Source of the DNA: Prorocentrum cordatum
Taxonomy: Eukaryota > Sar > Dinophyceae > Prorocentrales > Prorocentraceae
Direction of reading: 5' to 3'
DNA: 64,000 nt
Assembly: GCA_963575745.1 (NCBI GenBank)
Contig: CAUYUJ010017803.1
Coordinates: forward strand, 1-64,000
A model generated the notes under the pieces. It searched no databases. It saw only the letters and a program-made list of their open reading frames with translations, and was not told the origin of the DNA. The position numbers and the translations under genes are program-made. How positions within the stretch are numbered: position 1 is the first letter of the stretch; each line of letters opens with the position of its first letter. Of the stretch, positions 60,691 through 64,000 are shown piece by piece.

Positions 60691-61379
60691 CTCCAAGACG
60701 GCCCAAGACGCCTCAAAGACAGCCCCAGATAGAAACGAGGCCTCCAAGACGTTCTCCAAGAACGCCCCGAGAGACCATTACCGTTCATGTCATATTGGTC
60801 AGAACAGATCTTGTGTATATCGTCTTTTCGGCTTTCCAAAACTCCGCGACATCCCAATGAGCCTCCAAGAGCGCCCCAGAACAATCCAAAAGGCCTCCAA
60901 GAACGCCCCTAGACGGCACAAGAAAGCCCCAAAACGGCCCCAAAGACAGCCCCAAGACGGCCCGGCAGATCTCCCAAACGCCCACGCTGGCGTCCACTAC
61001 GGCCACGATAAACCCAAGTGAGGCCACAGAGAGGCCCCCAACCCAGCCCAGACGGCGCCAAGCAGAACAGGAAGGCCGCAAGGCATCCAAAGAGGCCCCC
61101 AAGATGCTTCCAAGACCGCACATGTGGCCCAATATAAACCCAGAGTAGCCAAAAAGGCACTCAAGAGACCTCCTCCTCCATTCCCCCCCTTCCTATCTCT
61201 CGTCTCCCCCCCGTCCTCCCCCACGTGTTCCCCGAAGGCTGTAAAGACCGATTCGGGGAATGGCCCAATAACTCGGCAGACCTCTGGCCGCAGCAGTCGG
61301 CCGCATCGGCGCTTCCGAAAGGGCAGGGGGCGGCGGTGATTCGCCGTAGGCGTCTTCGACAATCATATTCCAACTACTC

Positions 61380-62281
61380 CTGATCACCCTGCCCCCACCC
61401 ATGCAAAGCGAAGGAAACGAGGGCAGAGAGGTGGAGGAGGACGACGAGAATACAACTGAGGGGCAGGACGAGGGAGGGAGATGGAGAGCAGGAGTTGGCC
61501 ACCAGACTGCCCCTGCCCCTGCCCCGCGGCGCTGCGCGCCTGGCATCGGCGACGCTGCCTCGGCAAGGAGCCGCCGCGTCGGCGTCCCCGCCTCGGCGGG
61601 TGGCAACGGCCGCGCGCGCCCAAGCTCTCCCAAGCCCCCTGCCCCAACCATCCTCATCCTAACGCGCCTCCTCGATCACCCTCCTCCTCCTCCTCCGCCC
61701 TCTCCGTCTCCTGGTCGACATCACTCCCCCTACCTGCCCAGCAACGATGCATCGCCGATGCGTCAGCGATGCGTCATCGATGCATCATCGATGACATCCC
61801 CAATCGTGCTTCCCTCGCCCACCCACTCCTCATTGCCCCTCGCCGCCCCTGTACTCTCCGACTCATGTCCCGACGCCCCCATCTCTACCCGTTGCTCTCG
61901 ACGACCCACCACCGCCCCCCGACAATCCGAGGCATGTACTACGACCTGCCTGATCTACCTCATCAGGCGCCTGGCGCCCCCTGACCCACTGACGACGCCG
62001 ATGGGAGTGCGATGAGGACGAGGGCGGGGGGCGCGATCATGAGGGCGGGGGGCGCGAGCGGCGATGGGGGCGGGGGCGGAACGAGGGCGACGATGGGGGG
62101 CTGACGGGGTCAAGGTGGCGAGTGAGGAGGTCCAGGAGGAATAGGAGGATAGCCCAGAATACGTGGAGAGAGGCGGGAGGTGATTGCACTGGCGCGCGCA
62201 GACGGGGGCATCGCGGCTGGCGCACAGCCGCCCGCGACTCTACGGTGCTGCCAGCCGCTCTCTATGCAGAAGCCCAGGGCG
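61380..62281. other. Spacer with a palindromic word cluster
   Basis: 61745-61800 contains GATGCATCGCCGATGCGTCA-type words. The rest is mixed C-rich or G-rich with no supported gene. Confidence 0.5.
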
Positions 62282-62289
62282 GACACTGA

Positions 62290-62430
62290 AGTGGGGGTGT
62301 GAGAGAGAGATGAGATAGATGAGAAGAGATAGGTTAGATAAGATAGATGAGGTTCGTGAGAGATGTGAGAGTGAGAGAGCCATGGGATAGGTGAGAGGCG
62401 AGAGGGAAGACATGGGAGTGAGAGAGAGAG

Positions 62431-62461
<31 letters not shown>

Positions 62462-62485
62462 GCATAGCGCGAGAGAGAGAAGCAT

Positions 62486-62539
<54 letters not shown>

Positions 62540-62640
62540 GCGAGGCAGAGACAGAAGAGGGGGAGAGATAGAGATAACGAGAAAGAGAGGAGAGAGAGGG
62601 AGAGAGAGACAGAAATGAAAAGAGAGAGAGAGAGAGAGAG
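62290..62640. repeat. (GA)n microsatellite
   Basis: GA dinucleotide with GATAGATGAGA and GAGACAG variants. No retroelement terminus of the family described above is attached. Confidence 0.93.
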
Positions 62641-62702
62641 TGCGTGTGTGTGTGTCGAGGGAACAATGGGAGCGAGATAGAGAGAAACTGCAGACGCGCC
62701 CG

Positions 62703-63926
62703 CTAAACCGCTCGAGCACTCTGGCAGGCGCGCCAGACAGTAAACACGCTCACCGGAGGCGCCGCGAGCTGCGGCGAGGACGCCCTGCGCCTCGCTGCGC
62801 CCTCGGCCTCAGCGCTCGTTGCAGCAGCTGCGCCCTCATCCGTGGCCTCCGCGTCCGTTGCAGCAGCTGCAGCCTTGCCCGCGACCTCATCCGTGGCCTC
62901 CGCGTCCGTTGCAGCAGCTGGCCTCTTAGCTGCAACCTTCGCCGCTGCGGGCTTCTTCCAGACGGCCTTGGCCTCGGCCTCCTCGTCCTCCTCTTTCCCC
63001 GAGGCCTCGGGTTTAGCCTCCTCGGCCTCGGAATCAGTCTCCTCGGCATCAGCCCCATCTGCTTCGCCCACCTCCTCCTCTTCGCCCTCGTCCTCAGACG
63101 CTCGCGGATCCTCCTCCTCGTCCGAGTCCTCGTCCTCGCCTGGGCCCTCGTCCTCTCCTGCGGCTGCCTCTGGATGTTCCTCGTTGTCCTTCTCTGCAGG
63201 GCCAGTCGCCGATGGGCGCGCCTTCTTGCCCTTGGCACCGCTGTCGGCAGCTGCAGGCCGCTTCTTGGTCGCCCCTGGCTTCCCCACGCCGAACGACCTC
63301 TCCAGCTTCTCCTTCTTCGGCTTGAGGTCCCTGTCGGGGTCGAACCTGCCTGAGACCACGCCCTTGGCCCAGGCGACTGCGTGAGCGCAAGCGTCGCTCT
63401 CTGGCACGCAGTTGAAGCTGATCTGCACCTTCTGCGAGCCGCCGAACTTCACGATCACCCCAGGGTTGTTCTTGCCCAGCTGCTTCTTCTCCGCCGTGAC
63501 CTCCACGCCGCCGTCGGTCGAACCGCTCCAGAGCTTGAGGACATTCTTCCCGTCTGAAGCTGTCTCCTGTCGGCCCTTCCACGCACTGACTGTCAAGTCC
63601 GTGACTTCTACCTCGTAGCCGTCGGGCCACTTCGCCATCATGAAGTGGTGCCCCATGGCGCGCGGCCTGCTGAAGATGTCCTTCGTCGGCTCGGGCTTGC
63701 CGCTCTTGGTCTTCCGAAAGACCGTGGCCGTCGTGGGGTCGTAGGTCACCTTGTACTCGACCGCCGCCAGACTCGCATCGCTGCGCAGTGGGCTCAGGCG
63801 AGGCGTCGCCCGTGGAGCTGCCGCCGCTGGCGCCGCGCCCTGCTTCTGGCGCAGCAGGCCGAGCCACTGCGGCACCTTGCCCTCGTTGCGCTCTCGCCGA
63901 ATCGGGTCGTAGAGGTGGCGCAGCAT
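62703..63926 (-). CDS. Acidic/Ala/Lys-rich protein with a globular N-terminal half (407 aa)
   Basis: Minus-strand frame from MLRHLYDPIRRERNEGKVPQ to a stop at 62703. The N-terminal half is non-repetitive: VEYKVTYDPTTATVFRKTKS, MGHHFMMAKWPDGYEVEVTD, GVIVKFGGSQKVQISFNCVP and CAHAVAWAKGVVSGRFDP. The second half is Glu/Asp/Ala-rich with KKPAA and KRPAA motifs common in dinoflagellate proteins and a duplicated AAATDAEATDE unit. Basic KKRPAAADSGAKGKKARP could be a nuclear localisation signal. The last 25 residues change character and may be read-through past a splice site. An upstream exon may exist beyond Met63926. Family not recognised. Confidence 0.6.
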   Translation of the reverse strand: MLRHLYDPIRRERNEGKVPQWLGLLRQKQGAAPAAAAPRATPRLSPLRSDASLAAVEYKVTYDPTTATVFRKTKSGKPEPTKDIFSRPRAMGHHFMMAKWPDGYEVEVTDLTVSAWKGRQETASDGKNVLKLWSGSTDGGVEVTAEKKQLGKNNPGVIVKFGGSQKVQISFNCVPESDACAHAVAWAKGVVSGRFDPDRDLKPKKEKLERSFGVGKPGATKKRPAAADSGAKGKKARPSATGPAEKDNEEHPEAAAGEDEGPGEDEDSDEEEDPRASEDEGEEEEVGEADGADAEETDSEAEEAKPEASGKEEDEEAEAKAVWKKPAAAKVAAKRPAAATDAEATDEVAGKAAAAATDAEATDEGAAAATSAEAEGAARRRASSPQLAAPPVSVFTVWRACQSARAV

Positions 63927-63944
63927 GCTGCGAAGCCTGGGGGC

Positions 63945-63990
63945 GCGGCGGGAAAGGGGGGGGGCGCGGGGGAGGGGGGGGGGGGGGGGC
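63945..63990. repeat. G-homopolymer-rich end of the window
   Basis: Runs of up to 16 G; no gene. Confidence 0.8.
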
Positions 63991-64000
63991 GACGATAGAC

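Larger units (their letters stand above)
58816..61359. mobile_element. Inverted-repeat-bounded block (foldback or MITE-like), about 2.5 kb
   Basis: Left arm 58816-58957 (TCGAAGACGCCCACGGCGAA, CACCGCCGCCCCCTGCC, GTTCCCCGAATCGGT) is the imperfect reverse complement of right arm 61221-61359. The interior is almost wholly AAGAGGCC-type repeats, reverse-oriented at 58960-59560 and forward at 59820-61100, so the whole block can fold back on itself. A second inverted pair, 58728-58812 against 59672-59750, lies across the left side. No coding gene inside. Confidence 0.6.

Noticed and set aside
58577-61132. Many frames of Leu/Gly/Trp/Ser or Lys/Arg/Pro/Gln composition
   Set aside because: All derive from AAGAGGCC-type repeats and their complement; no frame is favoured.

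Overview
The window looks like nuclear DNA of a dinoflagellate with a GC-rich, repeat-laden genome, possibly Prorocentrum-like (the genus is only a guess). Reasons: very high GC; widely spaced, low-complexity Ala/Lys/Glu/Ser-rich genes; introns with GT, GC or GA donors and an AG acceptor, often with short direct repeats at the junctions; huge microsatellites; and a degenerate copy of the dinoflagellate spliced leader upstream of an intronless gene near 39.5 kb. I saw no bacterial operon, rRNA, tRNA or CRISPR array by eye.

Layout. (1) 103-16,111, minus strand: a 16-kb non-LTR retrotransposon inserted in a (GA/TC)n microsatellite and flanked by a 17-bp target-site duplication. It encodes ORF1 (855 aa, coiled coil) and a very long ORF2 (3,699 aa, APE-type endonuclease and reverse transcriptase). 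The ORF2 RNase H domain is cut by one frame break into a 589-aa tail. (2) 16.1-18.7 kb: microsatellite and short-period GC-rich repeats. (3) 18.76-20.79 kb and 34.74-35.98 kb: two halves of one 90-bp satellite array. Between them lies a 13,955-bp segment with 24-bp perfect terminal inverted repeats and a TA target duplication. (4) That segment (20,789-34,743) carries five plus-strand genes, A to E. The last has motifs of a DDE-type transposase. The genes are separated by clusters of a palindromic hairpin, GGCGG(Y)GCACCGCC, which I did not find elsewhere in the window. I regard this as the most likely undescribed system here: a large multi-gene DNA transposon with hairpin-punctuated gene borders.

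(5) 36-39.3 kb: (ACGC)n and (CA)n microsatellites, a palindrome and an acidic-repeat gene on the minus strand. (6) 39.5-41 kb: a probably retroposed, intronless 283-aa gene with a spliced-leader relict. (7) 41.2-42.3 kb: a decayed gene of unknown function. (8) 42,818-50,092, plus strand: a second element sharing both termini with element 1 and also lying in (CT)n. It has no endonuclease or RT and instead encodes a long Ala/Ser/Thr/Pro-rich protein, so it looks like a non-autonomous partner. (9) 51.47-53.75 kb: a second transposase-like gene on the minus strand whose 3' coding tail recurs as a dispersed repeat at 58.7 kb. (10) 54.9-58.1 kb: Lys-rich and acidic-protein exons on the minus strand. 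(11) 58.5-61.4 kb: AAGAGGCC-type repeats inside a 2.5-kb inverted-repeat structure. (12) 62.7-63.9 kb: a 407-aa acidic/KKPAA gene on the minus strand.

Coordinates of microsatellites and degenerate repeats are approximate. All family assignments come from reading motifs by eye; no homology search was run.
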